64,000 nucleotides of DNA from QWQI01 sp964608915 (GCA_964608915.1 CAZSQA010000001.1:1-64000), one strand, 5' to 3'; positions 19,535-28,581 are shown, numbered from the stretch's first letter. Numbers and translations are program-made. Notes: generated by a model not told the origin, from the sequence alone.

Positions 19535-19685
19535 AACGAAGGAATTATTCTCGACCTCAGATGCTCATTCGTCTCGATCGACCAGGGCCTGCCGATCGGA
19601 ACATCGATCGGCGAATCGAACTGTCACTCATCGCCGCGGTTTCGTCGTGAATACGAATCCGCTTGAAACGCAATCGAACTTTTGG

Positions 19686-20100
19686 ATGAACATCCTCCGG
19701 GCGATCATTGCATTCGTTCTGATCCTTGCGACGAACTCGGCCCGAGCCCAGAACTTTCCCCCTCACCCCAACCCCAAACGAATCGCGACCGTCAGATCGA
19801 AATGAATGGTCCCTCGCTCCCGACTTGCTCCGGGGCTTCTGGATAGAGACGGCGGCTTACCCGGCAACGCACCTCATCAACACCAGCGGTGATCCCATTG
19901 TCCTGGGAGTTCCTTGTCTGAAGGACATTCGTCGACATCCGATCGAGAATGCGATCGCGGCCCTTGACGTGCACACATGGGAGCGATAGCCTTTGACGCG
20001 AAGAATCTGCTTCTTGTCAGTGATGATTCGGCATCCTTTGTCGAGTCGGAACGATCTCTTCAATCGTTTGCTTACGCTCCATTCGTCATACCGGACTTGA
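19686..20100 (+). pseudogene. Possible decayed exported protein of unknown function
   Basis: Three pieces follow each other in alternating frames. First is a clean signal peptide, MNILRAIIAFVLILATNSARA, stopped at 19805. Next comes a segment reading LLRGFWIETAAYPATHLINT and VLGVPCLKDIRRHPIENAIAALDVHTWE (to about 19980). Last is IAFDAKNLLLVSDDSASFVESER (to about 20090). Each reads like genuine protein and two opposite frameshifts would unite them. I do not recognise the family. No good ribosome binding site is visible. The coordinates of the right end are approximate; the alternative is chance open frames. Confidence 0.4.
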
Positions 20101-20125
20101 ATTTCCGAAGGAGATCGAAAAGACC

Positions 20126-20575
20126 ATGCCCATTCTCGGAAAATGCACCCGTTGCAGAACTATCATGCTTTTTACCGAGGTCCGCGACGGCAAGTGCTTC
20201 TGCTCGCCCGAGTGCAGGATGTTATATGAACAACCAGAGATTCTGAAGGAAATCCCTGAGCACAATCCGGCCATCATTCGCTTGAGAGCCAGCGTGCTGC
20301 TTGTCCTTTCCCTTGTCCCCTGCGTTTGGCTGATCTGGTATCTATCGAAAAACGCTCAAGGGACGCAAGGCCTTGGGAGGAAAGGATTCACCGTCGTCTT
20401 ACTGCCGCCGTTCATCTTCATGGCTCAACTCATCATCGGCGCGCCGCTTATGCATTTGAACCTCGTCTTCATGTCCAAGCCCAAGTGGAAGCAGGCACTC
20501 ATCATGCTGGCCATCCTGGCGATGGGGGGCGCGATGCTGGCAGGCGGCTTTTTCCTGTATTACTGGCTGAACTGA
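20126..20575 (+). CDS. Small membrane protein with N-terminal zinc-ribbon-like motif
   Basis: A 149-residue protein with an AAGGAG ribosome binding site about 12 nt upstream of the ATG. Residues 7-33 contain CTRC and, after about 16 residues, CSPEC, a four-cysteine arrangement that could bind zinc. Three hydrophobic segments follow (about residues 52-72, 88-108, 122-147), so it is an inner-membrane protein with a cytosolic or N-terminal metal-binding knuckle. I do not recognise the family. It stands alone on the plus strand after the degraded zone, with 270 bp before the next gene, so context gives no function. Confidence 0.75.
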   Translation: MPILGKCTRCRTIMLFTEVRDGKCFCSPECRMLYEQPEILKEIPEHNPAIIRLRASVLLVLSLVPCVWLIWYLSKNAQGTQGLGRKGFTVVLLPPFIFMAQLIIGAPLMHLNLVFMSKPKWKQALIMLAILAMGGAMLAGGFFLYYWLN

Positions 20576-20845
20576 AGCTAACGGGGCCCCGTCGGCGCGA
20601 TCCTCTCTCTTGAGTTTCGAATGCGATTCGAACCCGGAACGGAACGCGTTACGGCTTTCGCTTCGTCGATCGAAGCTGAAGATGTGAGAACGCTTCGACG
20701 CTTTGTGGCAGGCCCGACTCTTTTTGCGGCCGATCACCAAATCTGCTACGATCGGTCGTTCGTGACTCCGTATGACGGCCGTTTCGCCGACCGAGGCCGA
20801 AGCCCGCGCGGAAACGATTCTCGAAACATCTGGTTCATTCATCCC

Positions 20846-21619
20846 ATGTCCAAATACCTGAACACATTTCGGCTTGACGGCCGTGTCGCCCTGGTCACCG
20901 GCGGGGCCCGTGGCCTGGGCCGAATCATCGCCGAAACCCTCGCCGAAGCCGGCGCTTCCGTCGCCCTCACCGCCCGCAGCGGCGAATCGGCTGCGAAAGC
21001 CGCAGGCGAGATCGCGGCCCAGTTCGGCGCGAAAACGCTCGGCCTGGCCGCCGACGTCGTCAAAGCCCTCGATGTCGAAAAGGCCGTGGCCGATACGGTC
21101 GCCGCATTCGGGCCGGTCGACGTGCTCGTCAACAATGCCGGAATCAACATCCGCGGGCCGATCGAAACGCTCGGCGAGGACGACTGGGACGCCGTCATCG
21201 ACACCAACCTGAAAGGAGCCTGGCTCGGCTGCCGGGCCGTGGTTCCTTCGATGAAAAAGCGTCGCTGGGGCAGGATACTGAACCTGTCGAGCATGATGGC
21301 TTCGATTTCGATGGCCGACCGCACGCCTTATTCGGCCAGCAAGGGCGGCATGTCGGCGATGACAAAGTCGCTGTCCCTGGAACTGGCCCCTTTCGGCGTG
21401 ACGGTCAATAACCTTTGCCCAGGGCCTTTCGCGACCGAGATCAACACGCCCCTACTGAGCGATCCGGACGTGAATGCCCGTGTCGTCGGCAAAATCCCGA
21501 TGGCCCGTTGGGGCAGGCCGGAAGAGCTGGGGCCGATCGCCCTGTTTTTGTGCTCCGAGGCTTCGAGCTTCGTCACCGGGGCCGATTTCACGATCGACGG
21601 CGGCTACACGGCTCAGTGA
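20846..21619 (+). CDS. SDR-family NAD(P)-dependent oxidoreductase
   Basis: A 257-residue classical short-chain dehydrogenase. The dinucleotide-binding motif TGGARGLG starts near residue 17, NNAG near residue 90, and the catalytic Ser (LNLSSMMASIS) and YSASKGG follow in standard spacing; the protein ends in TGADFTIDGGYTAQ as these enzymes do. The start at 20846 matches the family length; the frame is open for 75 more codons upstream but that extension has no family resemblance. There is no clear Shine-Dalgarno. Gluconate 5-dehydrogenase-like and 3-oxoacyl-ACP reductase-like enzymes share these features, so the substrate cannot be named. It precedes argJ by 62 bp and may be co-transcribed. Confidence 0.93.
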   Translation: MSKYLNTFRLDGRVALVTGGARGLGRIIAETLAEAGASVALTARSGESAAKAAGEIAAQFGAKTLGLAADVVKALDVEKAVADTVAAFGPVDVLVNNAGINIRGPIETLGEDDWDAVIDTNLKGAWLGCRAVVPSMKKRRWGRILNLSSMMASISMADRTPYSASKGGMSAMTKSLSLELAPFGVTVNNLCPGPFATEINTPLLSDPDVNARVVGKIPMARWGRPEELGPIALFLCSEASSFVTGADFTIDGGYTAQ

Positions 21620-21681
21620 CGGCGACTCTCAATCGCTTTCGAAACGACCCGTTCAGGAAATGAGAACGAAGGACGACGCAG

Positions 21682-22887
21682 ATGGAAACCTGGGCACAAC
21701 TGGCGATCCCCAAGGGCTTCAAGGCCGCCGGAATCACATGCGGCATCAAGGAATCGGGCAGGAAAGACATGGCCTTCATCGTGAGCGACCACCCCTGCAC
21801 GGCCGCGGGGACGTTCACGCTCAACCGGGTCGCGGCTGCTCCCGTGCAGTGGGACAGGGCACTGGTGCCGAACCACGGCTTGCGCGCGATCATCGTCAAT
21901 TCCGGTAATGCCAACGCCGCCACTGGGCAGCAGGGGCTCGACAACGCCGCAGCGATGGCGTCGCTGGCCGCGAAACAGCTCGGTTGCCGAGCCGATCAAG
22001 TACTCGTCGCCTCCACGGGTGTGATCGGGCATCAACTTCCCATGGACAAGATCGCGGCTGGCGCGGAAATGGCCGCCTCAGCCCTGACGGCCGAAGTCGA
22101 TGGCTTCCGCGACGCCTCACATGCCATCATGACGACCGACACCGTGCCGAAAGTGGCTGGTACTACGATCCGAACGGCCGACGGCGAAGTCGTGCACCTG
22201 CTGGGCATCTGCAAAGGGGCGGCCATGATCGGCCCCCGCATGGCCACCATGCTGGCGTTTCTCGTGACCGATGCCCGGATTCCCGAAAACTTGCTTCAGG
22301 AAGCTCTTTCGGAAGCGGTCGACGTTTCCTTCAATTGCATTTCCGTCGAAGGCCACGCCAGCACGAACGACACCGTGCTCGTTCTGGCCAACGGTCAGGC
22401 CATGGCACGCCCGCTGCATGGTTCCGACCTGGGCATGTTCAGACAGGCCCTGCGTGACGTTTGCGAAACGCTGGCCCGCATGATTCCTGGGGACGGCGAA
22501 GGCGCGACGCACCGCATCACCATCGATGTGGAAGGCTGCATGAATCGCGACGAAGCGATGGCCATCGCTCGGGCCGTGGCAGACAGCCCACTGGTGAAAA
22601 CGGCCATTCACGGCGCCGATCCGAACTGGGGCCGTATCGTTTCGGCGGCGGGCTACGCCGGGGTCGATTTTCATGAGTCGGAACTCTGCCTGAAATTGAA
22701 CGGATTCCCGCTCTATCACAAGGGCACACCGCTCGACTTCGACGCCGCGGCGGTTTCGAAGAATATCCGCGACAACCGCGAAACGCACATTCGACTGATC
22801 TTCTACCGAGGCGGCACGCATGTCAGGTTCTGGACATGCGACCTGACCGCCGAATACGTTCACCTGAACGCCGATTACACGACCTGA
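21682..22887 (+). CDS. argJ: Bifunctional ornithine acetyltransferase/N-acetylglutamate synthase
   Basis: ArgJ (401 residues) recycles acetyl groups in arginine synthesis: it moves acetyl from N-acetylornithine to glutamate, and the bifunctional form can also use acetyl-CoA. The self-cleavage site is visible in GICKGAAMIGPRMATMLAF, where the Thr after MA becomes the N-terminal nucleophile of the beta chain. Other family blocks are SGNANAATG, TDTVPK, the SVEGHASTNDTVLVLANG stretch and HGADPNWGRI. Length agrees with the family. No other arginine gene lies in the window. The gene converges with the BatA/B/C-like gene, with 33 bp between stop codons. Confidence 0.97.
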   Translation: METWAQLAIPKGFKAAGITCGIKESGRKDMAFIVSDHPCTAAGTFTLNRVAAAPVQWDRALVPNHGLRAIIVNSGNANAATGQQGLDNAAAMASLAAKQLGCRADQVLVASTGVIGHQLPMDKIAAGAEMAASALTAEVDGFRDASHAIMTTDTVPKVAGTTIRTADGEVVHLLGICKGAAMIGPRMATMLAFLVTDARIPENLLQEALSEAVDVSFNCISVEGHASTNDTVLVLANGQAMARPLHGSDLGMFRQALRDVCETLARMIPGDGEGATHRITIDVEGCMNRDEAMAIARAVADSPLVKTAIHGADPNWGRIVSAAGYAGVDFHESELCLKLNGFPLYHKGTPLDFDAAAVSKNIRDNRETHIRLIFYRGGTHVRFWTCDLTAEYVHLNADYTT

Positions 22888-22920
22888 GCATTCGAATGCC
22901 CGGCGAAGCGAGAACGGCTT

Positions 22921-25527
22921 TCACCAGTCGATCGTGAGGGCCTCGCCGGGCAGAATTCCCGTCCCCGATTTCAATTCGTCGCCGGCAGGTTCGAAGCGTG
23001 ATCGAGCCGCTCTGGCCCGGCTTCGCACGTCGTCAGCCATGCGATTCCATATGGTTTCCTTAGGTTCGATCGTTAGACCAGGCACGAATCGCTCCCGACC
23101 CGTCGTTTCCGGCTCCGTAGCTTTTGGGCGTTCGGCAGGTTTCGCGACGGCTGTCGCATATTTCGCATTCGTTTCGGCATCGGCCCGTTCGGCGTCACTC
23201 AGTCCGCGAGAGGCGATGGCTTTCTTCAGAGCTTCGCCGGCTTCTTCCGGTCGGCCGAGGAGAATCAGTGAGTAGCCGCGTGCGGCTTCGATGCGTGCCT
23301 GAAGTGTTCGCTTGTGCTGGGGGGGTGCCGAAGTACCGTTTTCGAGCCTTAATGAAGATTCGGCCAGAGATTCAAGGGCTCGATTCGGCTGGTTTCGCCC
23401 GAGTTCGATCAAGGCGAGATCGTAGGGAATCACGGCTTCGTCGGGCAGACGCCTTGCGGCCAGTTCGAGCGTCGCCCGGGCCTGAATCAGGTTGCCGCTG
23501 TGATATGCGGCCCAAGCCGATTCCGTAAACGATTCGAATTCCCCAGCTAGGTCGCGCTGCGCGCAAGACATGGAAATGCAGGCGAGAAGCAATATCGAGG
23601 CTTTATCAAAATGAGATCGTGTGCGACCGGAGGACCGGAAACTTCGAAATCCGGCGACTTCCGCGATGAGGAACGATGCGAGCGACGCAAGAGCCGAACG
23701 AAATGGCTCCGATCGGGAAATCGCGATAGCGGTCGACTTTCTCGTCGGCAATTCGAGAGGTCCCGCGATCGACTCAGCCAGATTCCATGGGTCGAAAGGC
23801 GCCGGGCCGACACTCAGGACCCTCCCTCCCGTTTTTTGAGCGACTCGTTTCGCCAGGGTGTCGTTTCTCGCCGAGCGGGCCGGCTTGCCCGTGCGGTGAT
23901 CGATCCAGGGCGAATTCGTATCGGACGCGCCTGGGAATGTCGCGCCAGGGAGAGTGTCGTCGCCGAACGTGACGAATGTCGTGCGCCAATTTCGCTTCGA
24001 AATGGTATCGATCACATCTTCGCCTGGTTCCCGGCTCGCTTCGCCGTCGGTCAGGACGATCAAATGCGTGTCCACCTGCAATGAACTTTCGCCGTCCTGA
24101 TCGGTTTCGAATGCGAGCGAGGTTCGCAGGGCCGCGTCCCAGTCCGATCCCGTCGGCCGAATCGCGTGGGAATCGGTCTCCTCGATGATCGACTCCAGAG
24201 CTTCCCAGTCGTCAGACCAGCCGGATTGAGGAACCGCCCGGCCGCTGAATCGAACGATCGCGGCCCGGGCACCTGAGTCAACCGACAATCGCCCGATCAG
24301 CCCCTGAGCCACTCGCGATGCCGCGGCCACCCGCGACCCGCCTGAAGCATCGGTCGCTGCCATGCTCGGGCTGGTGTCCAATAAGATCAGCCATCGTGAC
24401 GTCGGTTTCGAACTCGACGCGGATGGCATTTGCGAAGCCCGCACCGCGGCAATTGCGGCCAATCCCGCAGTGCCGGTCGCCAGGGCCAGGAATGTTCCGC
24501 GAATGATCGCTGCGCCATCGATGGGTCGATTTCGAATCGAACGTGACACACTCAGGATCCATGCGATTATCCAAAATGCGAACGTGGCGATGACAAGGGC
24601 CGTCGACGCAGAGGGCCAGTTCGTGACCGGCGGCCTCATTCCTGCCAGGCGAGCGATCGCGGCTTCGACGATCGCGCTGCGGCCGCCGCCAGGTCCGCCG
24701 TCGATCACGCTGCCGCCCGACTCGCGGACAAGGGTCTCCAGAGCGAGTTTCGAAGCATCACCCAGGGCCTTGCTCTCGGGAGATTCATCGGTCGTGGAAG
24801 GAATAGCCAGCCGTAGCCAGTCGATCCGGATACCCGATTTTCGCATCCTGGAGGCGACATCGCTCAGCCGGAACGATTTCGCATCCGGAGGATTTTCGCG
24901 GCCGTCCGATACGATCAGAATCGATTTTGCCTCGGGGGCGAGATCCTGCGGCAATGCATCAGCAGCCAGAACCAGCCCATCGCCCAGATTCGTTCCGTCT
25001 TCGCCAGGCAGTGCGGGAGCGATTTGGCGCAGTCTGTCGACCAGGAAACGCGAAGATGATTCGGCGGGGCCGACGCGGTCCGCGTATCCGGCGACTCGGA
25101 CCACGGCGAAACGGTCCTGAGGGCGATCGACGATGACATCGGCCAGATCGTCGGCCAGGAGCCTCAGCCGCGATGCCTGGCGGCCAGGATCGACAGTGGC
25201 CATACTGCCGGAACAGTCCAGAAGCACGGCCCAGAAATGGCCAATCGGAGTGGGCTTAAAGGGTGGGATCTCGGGCCGGGCCGGTGCGGCCAGTGCCAGG
25301 ATCAGACAACTGGCGCCGGCTGAGAGCAGAGCGGGGACGAGCCATCGCCGCGTTCTTGAAAGAACGGGAAATCGCTCAGGTTCCGCCTGCCATCCTGCTG
25401 CGACGACGCCCGGGAAAATCGGACGGAGACGTTCCCTGACGAAAGGCAGGAGAGCAAGCGGCAGAAGCGCCAGCCACTCCGGATGCGCCAACGAAGAAAT
25501 CAGGGTTGGATCAGTTCCCCGGAACAT
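22921..25527 (-). CDS. BatA/BatB/BatC-like fusion: two VWA domains plus TPR
   Basis: An 868-residue protein joining parts usually encoded by separate bat genes. An N-terminal membrane segment (LALLPLALLPFVRERLRP) leads to a first von Willebrand A domain with MIDAS motif DCSGS (Asp104). Further membrane segments follow, then a second VWA domain with DTSPS (about residue 383) and another hydrophobic segment. The C-terminal TPR-like region lies at about residues 650-800 (AAYHSGNLIQARATLELAARR, ALIELGRNQPNRALESL). The Bat (aerotolerance) proteins form membrane complexes with MoxR ATPases. No MoxR is in the window. The start overlaps the end of purK by 28 bp. Confidence 0.85.
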   Translation of the reverse strand: MFRGTDPTLISSLAHPEWLALLPLALLPFVRERLRPIFPGVVAAGWQAEPERFPVLSRTRRWLVPALLSAGASCLILALAAPARPEIPPFKPTPIGHFWAVLLDCSGSMATVDPGRQASRLRLLADDLADVIVDRPQDRFAVVRVAGYADRVGPAESSSRFLVDRLRQIAPALPGEDGTNLGDGLVLAADALPQDLAPEAKSILIVSDGRENPPDAKSFRLSDVASRMRKSGIRIDWLRLAIPSTTDESPESKALGDASKLALETLVRESGGSVIDGGPGGGRSAIVEAAIARLAGMRPPVTNWPSASTALVIATFAFWIIAWILSVSRSIRNRPIDGAAIIRGTFLALATGTAGLAAIAAVRASQMPSASSSKPTSRWLILLDTSPSMAATDASGGSRVAAASRVAQGLIGRLSVDSGARAAIVRFSGRAVPQSGWSDDWEALESIIEETDSHAIRPTGSDWDAALRTSLAFETDQDGESSLQVDTHLIVLTDGEASREPGEDVIDTISKRNWRTTFVTFGDDTLPGATFPGASDTNSPWIDHRTGKPARSARNDTLAKRVAQKTGGRVLSVGPAPFDPWNLAESIAGPLELPTRKSTAIAISRSEPFRSALASLASFLIAEVAGFRSFRSSGRTRSHFDKASILLLACISMSCAQRDLAGEFESFTESAWAAYHSGNLIQARATLELAARRLPDEAVIPYDLALIELGRNQPNRALESLAESSLRLENGTSAPPQHKRTLQARIEAARGYSLILLGRPEEAGEALKKAIASRGLSDAERADAETNAKYATAVAKPAERPKATEPETTGRERFVPGLTIEPKETIWNRMADDVRSRARAARSRFEPAGDELKSGTGILPGEALTIDW

Positions 25528-26684
25528 GCCGAATGGCCTCGGCTGGAAAGCGAATTCCGAACGGACTCGACACGTGCGAGCGCCTGTCGAGGATCGTCGT
25601 CAACGACCGTCAGATGGCCCATCTTGCGACCGGTCTTCGCTGCGGCTTTGCCGTACAGATGGAGCTTGACGCCCCGGTCTCCCGCCAGAGCCGCGGCCCA
25701 GTCGGGTTCGCCCCCGTTCCAGACATCGCCCAGCAGGTTCGCCATGCAGGCCGGTTTCTCTGCACTCGTGTCGCCGACGCACATGCCGGCAAGGATGCGG
25801 GCCTGCTGTTCGAACTGACTCGTCGTGGAGCCTTCGATCGTCCAATGCCCTGAATTATGGGGCCGGGGCGCCAGCTCGTTGACGACCAGGTCGCCGTCGC
25901 CCGTCAGAAACAGCTCGACGGTCATCAGGCCGACATGGTCGAGGGCTTCGACGACCTGACGCGCGATCGCGCGGGCTTCGGCCGTCGTTACTGGTCCGAA
26001 CGGAGCCGGATGAATCGTCCAGTCCAGAATATGGTTCGTGTGGTGATTCCACATTGGCCCGAAAAACGCCACATTGCCATGAACGTCGCGCGCCACGATG
26101 ATCGATAACTCGGCGTGAAACGGCACGACCGACTCCGCCACGCATGCCTTACGGCCGAGGCTGGCCCAGGCTTCGCTCAGGGCATGGGCTTCGTGCACTT
26201 TCGTTTGCCCCTTACCGTCGTAACCTTCCGAGGCCGTTTTCAGAATCAGCGGAAAGCCGACTTCCGCGGCGACTTTCGGAAGATCCGCCTCAGTGCGAAC
26301 GACGCCCCATCGGGGCAGGGGAATGCCCAGCGAACTGAGGAACCGCTTTTCGCGTATCCGGTTCTGGCTGACCCACAGGCCTTTCCATCCCGGACGCGTG
26401 AGCACGCCTCTGCGCTGCAGCCGGAACAGAGCACGGGCCGGTACGTTTTCGAATTCGACCGTCACATGGCCGCAGAGTCTGGCCAGATCGTCGATGGCAG
26501 CGGGGGCATCCCAACGGCCGACGATGGGCTGAGCGCCCACCTGAGCCGCCGGGCAGTCAGCGTCGGGATCGAGCACGACAACGCGAAAGCCCATACTCAT
26601 CGCCGCTTGCGTGAACATTCGGCCGAGCTGGCCGCCGCCGATGAGTCCGAGCCGGTCGCCTGGTCGAGCCGTCATGCGGTGCAT
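25500..26684 (-). CDS. purK: 5-(carboxyamino)imidazole ribonucleotide synthase
   Basis: PurK (394 residues) uses ATP and bicarbonate to make N5-carboxyaminoimidazole ribonucleotide in purine synthesis and is an ATP-grasp enzyme. The N-terminal nucleotide-like motif LGLIGGGQLGRMF and VVVLDPDADCPA are diagnostic, followed by VTVEFENVP and LILKTASEGYDGKGQ of the ATP-grasp fold and the C-terminal ELAPRPHNSGHWTIE block. It begins 4 bp after the stop of purE, whose product uses its unstable intermediate. The first Met (26684) is placed by that spacing; MTARPG a few codons later is an alternative. Its 3' end overlaps the next gene by 28 bp. Confidence 0.97.
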   Translation of the reverse strand: MHRMTARPGDRLGLIGGGQLGRMFTQAAMSMGFRVVVLDPDADCPAAQVGAQPIVGRWDAPAAIDDLARLCGHVTVEFENVPARALFRLQRRGVLTRPGWKGLWVSQNRIREKRFLSSLGIPLPRWGVVRTEADLPKVAAEVGFPLILKTASEGYDGKGQTKVHEAHALSEAWASLGRKACVAESVVPFHAELSIIVARDVHGNVAFFGPMWNHHTNHILDWTIHPAPFGPVTTAEARAIARQVVEALDHVGLMTVELFLTGDGDLVVNELAPRPHNSGHWTIEGSTTSQFEQQARILAGMCVGDTSAEKPACMANLLGDVWNGGEPDWAAALAGDRGVKLHLYGKAAAKTGRKMGHLTVVDDDPRQALARVESVRNSLSSRGHSACSGELIQP

Positions 26685-26688
26685 CGGT

Positions 26689-27228
26689 TCATCTCACGAC
26701 CGGGGCGGTATCGACGGGCACGGGATCGTGCGGAACTTCAGCCGTCTGGCTTTGGCGAAACGCGATCAGGGCCTTGCGGACCGATTCGTCGGTAAGGGCC
26801 ACGATCGATGCCGCGAGCAGCCCGGCATTGGCTGCTCCGGATTCGCCGATCGCGAGAGTGCCTACGGGGACGCCCTTGGGCATCTGAACGATCGAATAGA
26901 GCGAATCGATGCCCTTCATCGTGCGGCTCTCGACAGGCACACCCAGCACGGGCAGCCAGGTGAGAGCGGCGACCATTCCGGGAAGGTGCGCGGCACCCCC
27001 GGCCCCGGCGACGATGACTTTCAAGCCTCGGTCGGCCGCTGTGCGAGCGTATTCGAACATGCGTTCCGGCGTTCGATGGGCGGAAACGACCTTCGATTCG
27101 AAGGGGACACCGAGCTTTTCGAGCATTTCGGCGGCCCTGCTCATCGTCGGCCAGTCCGAGGTCGATCCCATGATCAGGCCGACCATGGGTGCACGCGGTT
27201 CAGCGTTGTCCTGCCGGGGCATCGTCAT
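26689..27228 (-). CDS. purE: N5-carboxyaminoimidazole ribonucleotide mutase
   Basis: PurE class I (179 residues from this start) converts N5-CAIR to CAIR. The family motifs are GLIMGSTSDWPTM, VVSAHRTPERM with its catalytic His, and AGAGGAAHLPGM; the last third reads TLAIGESGAANAGLLA. I chose the ATG at 27228 because the longer frame begins with TTG inside the terminator region of the upstream tRNA gene; a further Met two codons on is also possible. The tRNA terminator ends only about 22 nt before this start, so purEK must be expressed from a promoter overlapping it or by read-through. purK follows at 4 bp. Confidence 0.96.
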   Translation of the reverse strand: MTMPRQDNAEPRAPMVGLIMGSTSDWPTMSRAAEMLEKLGVPFESKVVSAHRTPERMFEYARTAADRGLKVIVAGAGGAAHLPGMVAALTWLPVLGVPVESRTMKGIDSLYSIVQMPKGVPVGTLAIGESGAANAGLLAASIVALTDESVRKALIAFRQSQTAEVPHDPVPVDTAPVVR

Positions 27229-27250
27229 CCGATGTGGTCCGAAGGTCAAG

Positions 27251-27280
27251 AAAAAAGCGGCCGCTGGAGGTCAGGGCCGC
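27251..27280 (-). terminator. Intrinsic terminator after tRNA-Leu
   Basis: On the minus strand GCGGCC (27280-27275) pairs with GGCCGC (27262-27257) and is followed by six Ts (27256-27251). It lies 13 bp after the tRNA 3' end and directly before purE. Confidence 0.75.
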
Positions 27281-27292
27281 ATCGTATCGCAA

Positions 27293-27375
27293 TACCGAAG
27301 GTGGGACTCGAACCCACACGCCCTTGCGGGCACCGGATTTTGAATCCGGCGCGTCTGCCATTCCGCCACTTCGGC
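27293..27375 (-). tRNA. tRNA-Leu (anticodon CAA)
   Basis: The minus strand folds as a class II tRNA of 83 nt without encoded CCA. Acceptor GCCGAAG pairs with CTTCGGT (G-U at the first pair). The anticodon stem CCGGA/TCCGG holds the loop TTCAAAA, giving anticodon CAA. A long variable arm (GCCCGCAAGGGC) and a T arm with GGTTCGAGTCC follow. The D arm contains GGCAGA. It has its own strong promoter and terminator. Confidence 0.96.
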
Positions 27376-27391
27376 TCATACCACGAACGGA

Positions 27392-27419
27392 ATCATACCC
27401 GAATCGTTCACGATGTCAA
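27392..27419 (-). promoter_or_regulatory. Sigma-70 promoter of tRNA-Leu
   Basis: Minus-strand TTGACA (27419-27414), 16-bp spacer, TATGAT (27397-27392). Predicted start near 27385, about 10 nt before the mature tRNA 5' end at 27375. Confidence 0.85.
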
Positions 27420-27479
27420 CGACCGGGACGGGTCGGAGTTCGATCTTCGATCCCGTTCGAATCCGCTCGGATGAAGAAG

Positions 27480-28487
27480 TCAACGGTCGATGACCGAAGC
27501 GATCTTGCCGCAATCGACGATGATCTGCTGGAACACGGCCGGCGTGATCGTTTGGGAACCGTCGGACATCGCCTTCCGCGGATCTTCGTGCACTTCCAGG
27601 ATCAGTCCGTCCGCGCCCGCGGCGATCGACGCCTTGCACATCGCAGGCACCAGAGACGCCTTGCCCGTGCCGTGCGAAGGGTCGACGATCACCGGAAGGT
27701 GTGTCTTCTGCTTGAGATACGGCACCGTGGTCAGCGGCAGCGTGAAGCGTGTGTGATCTTCGAAGGTCCGAATGCCCCGTTCGCACAGAATCACGTTCGG
27801 GTTGCCACGGTCCAGGATGTACTCGGCCGCCAGCAGGAATTCGTCCATCGTGGCGCTCATGCCACGCTTCAGCAGGGCTGGCTTGCCCGATTCGCCCACG
27901 GCCTGCAGCAATTGATAGTTCTGCATGTTCCGCGCACCGATCTGCAATACGTCGGCGTATTCGGCGACCATCGGTACGTGTTCGGGAGCCATGACTTCCG
28001 TCACGATCGCAAGTCCCGTGGCATCGCGTGCCTCGGCCAGCATCTTAAGGCCCTCAAGCTTATGCCCCTGAAAGCTGTAGGGGCTCGTACGGGGTTTGAA
28101 GGCACCGCCCCTCAGGGCATGAGCACCCAGGGCCTTGAGCGTTTTGGCGATCGAAATGATCTGTTCGCGGCTTTCCACCGAACAGGGGCCGGCGATCATG
28201 GCGATCGGCTTGCCCCCGATCGTCAGGCCACGCGTTTGCACGACCGTCGGCTCGATCCGGAGTTCGCGGCTCGCACGTTTGTACGGATCCATGATCGGCA
28301 GAACTTTCTCGACGCCGGGCATCGGCTCCAGGGCTTCGACCAATCCGGGACGTTCCTCGCCGATCGCCGCGACGACCGTCTGATGAGTGCCGTGAATGAC
28401 TTGGGGGGTAAGCCCCAGATCCTTGACGCGCTGAACCACGTTTTCGATCTGCTCCTCACCGACCTCGCTTTGCATCACCACGATCAT
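27480..28487 (-). CDS. aroF: 3-deoxy-7-phosphoheptulonate (DAHP) synthase, type I beta with N-terminal regulatory domain
   Basis: A 335-residue enzyme that condenses phosphoenolpyruvate and erythrose 4-phosphate in the first step of the shikimate pathway. The first 70 residues (MIVVMQSEVGEEQIENVVQR onward) form the ferredoxin-like/ACT-like domain of the AroF/TrpX branch. The barrel follows with IAGPCSVES, LRGGAFKPRTSPYSFQG, the ILCERGIRTFE stretch and VIVDPSHGTGK, which hold phosphate- and metal-binding residues. Regulation of this class is usually by an aromatic end product through the N-terminal domain. In addition the 280-nt leader carries a short ORF and a terminator, so transcriptional control is likely. 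An AAGAGGAG-type ribosome binding site precedes the ATG. Confidence 0.95.
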   Translation of the reverse strand: MIVVMQSEVGEEQIENVVQRVKDLGLTPQVIHGTHQTVVAAIGEERPGLVEALEPMPGVEKVLPIMDPYKRASRELRIEPTVVQTRGLTIGGKPIAMIAGPCSVESREQIISIAKTLKALGAHALRGGAFKPRTSPYSFQGHKLEGLKMLAEARDATGLAIVTEVMAPEHVPMVAEYADVLQIGARNMQNYQLLQAVGESGKPALLKRGMSATMDEFLLAAEYILDRGNPNVILCERGIRTFEDHTRFTLPLTTVPYLKQKTHLPVIVDPSHGTGKASLVPAMCKASIAAGADGLILEVHEDPRKAMSDGSQTITPAVFQQIIVDCGKIASVIDR

Positions 28488-28523
28488 CGCTCACGTCACT
28501 CCTCTTCGGTTGCCCCTGGCTCG

Positions 28524-28561
28524 AAAAATCAGGGCGGACCCGAAACGCATCAGGCCCGCCC
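28524..28561 (-). terminator. Terminator in the aroF leader (candidate attenuator)
   Basis: On the minus strand GGGCGGGCC (28561-28553) pairs with GGTCCGCCC (28540-28532) through nine base pairs, one of them G-U, with a 12-nt loop; TGA and five Ts follow (28524-28528). It ends about 37 nt before the aroF start codon and lies downstream of the leader ORF, the arrangement of a transcription attenuator. Confidence 0.78.
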
Positions 28562-28581
28562 ATCGATAAGTTGTGGCCGCC

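Noticed and set aside
20621..20845. N-terminal extension of the SDR gene
   Set aside because: The 75 extra residues have no SDR features; the standard N-terminus begins at 20846.
22888..22920. GCATTCGAATGC palindrome between argJ and the Bat-like gene
   Set aside because: Too short for a terminator, without loop or T-run; left unannotated.
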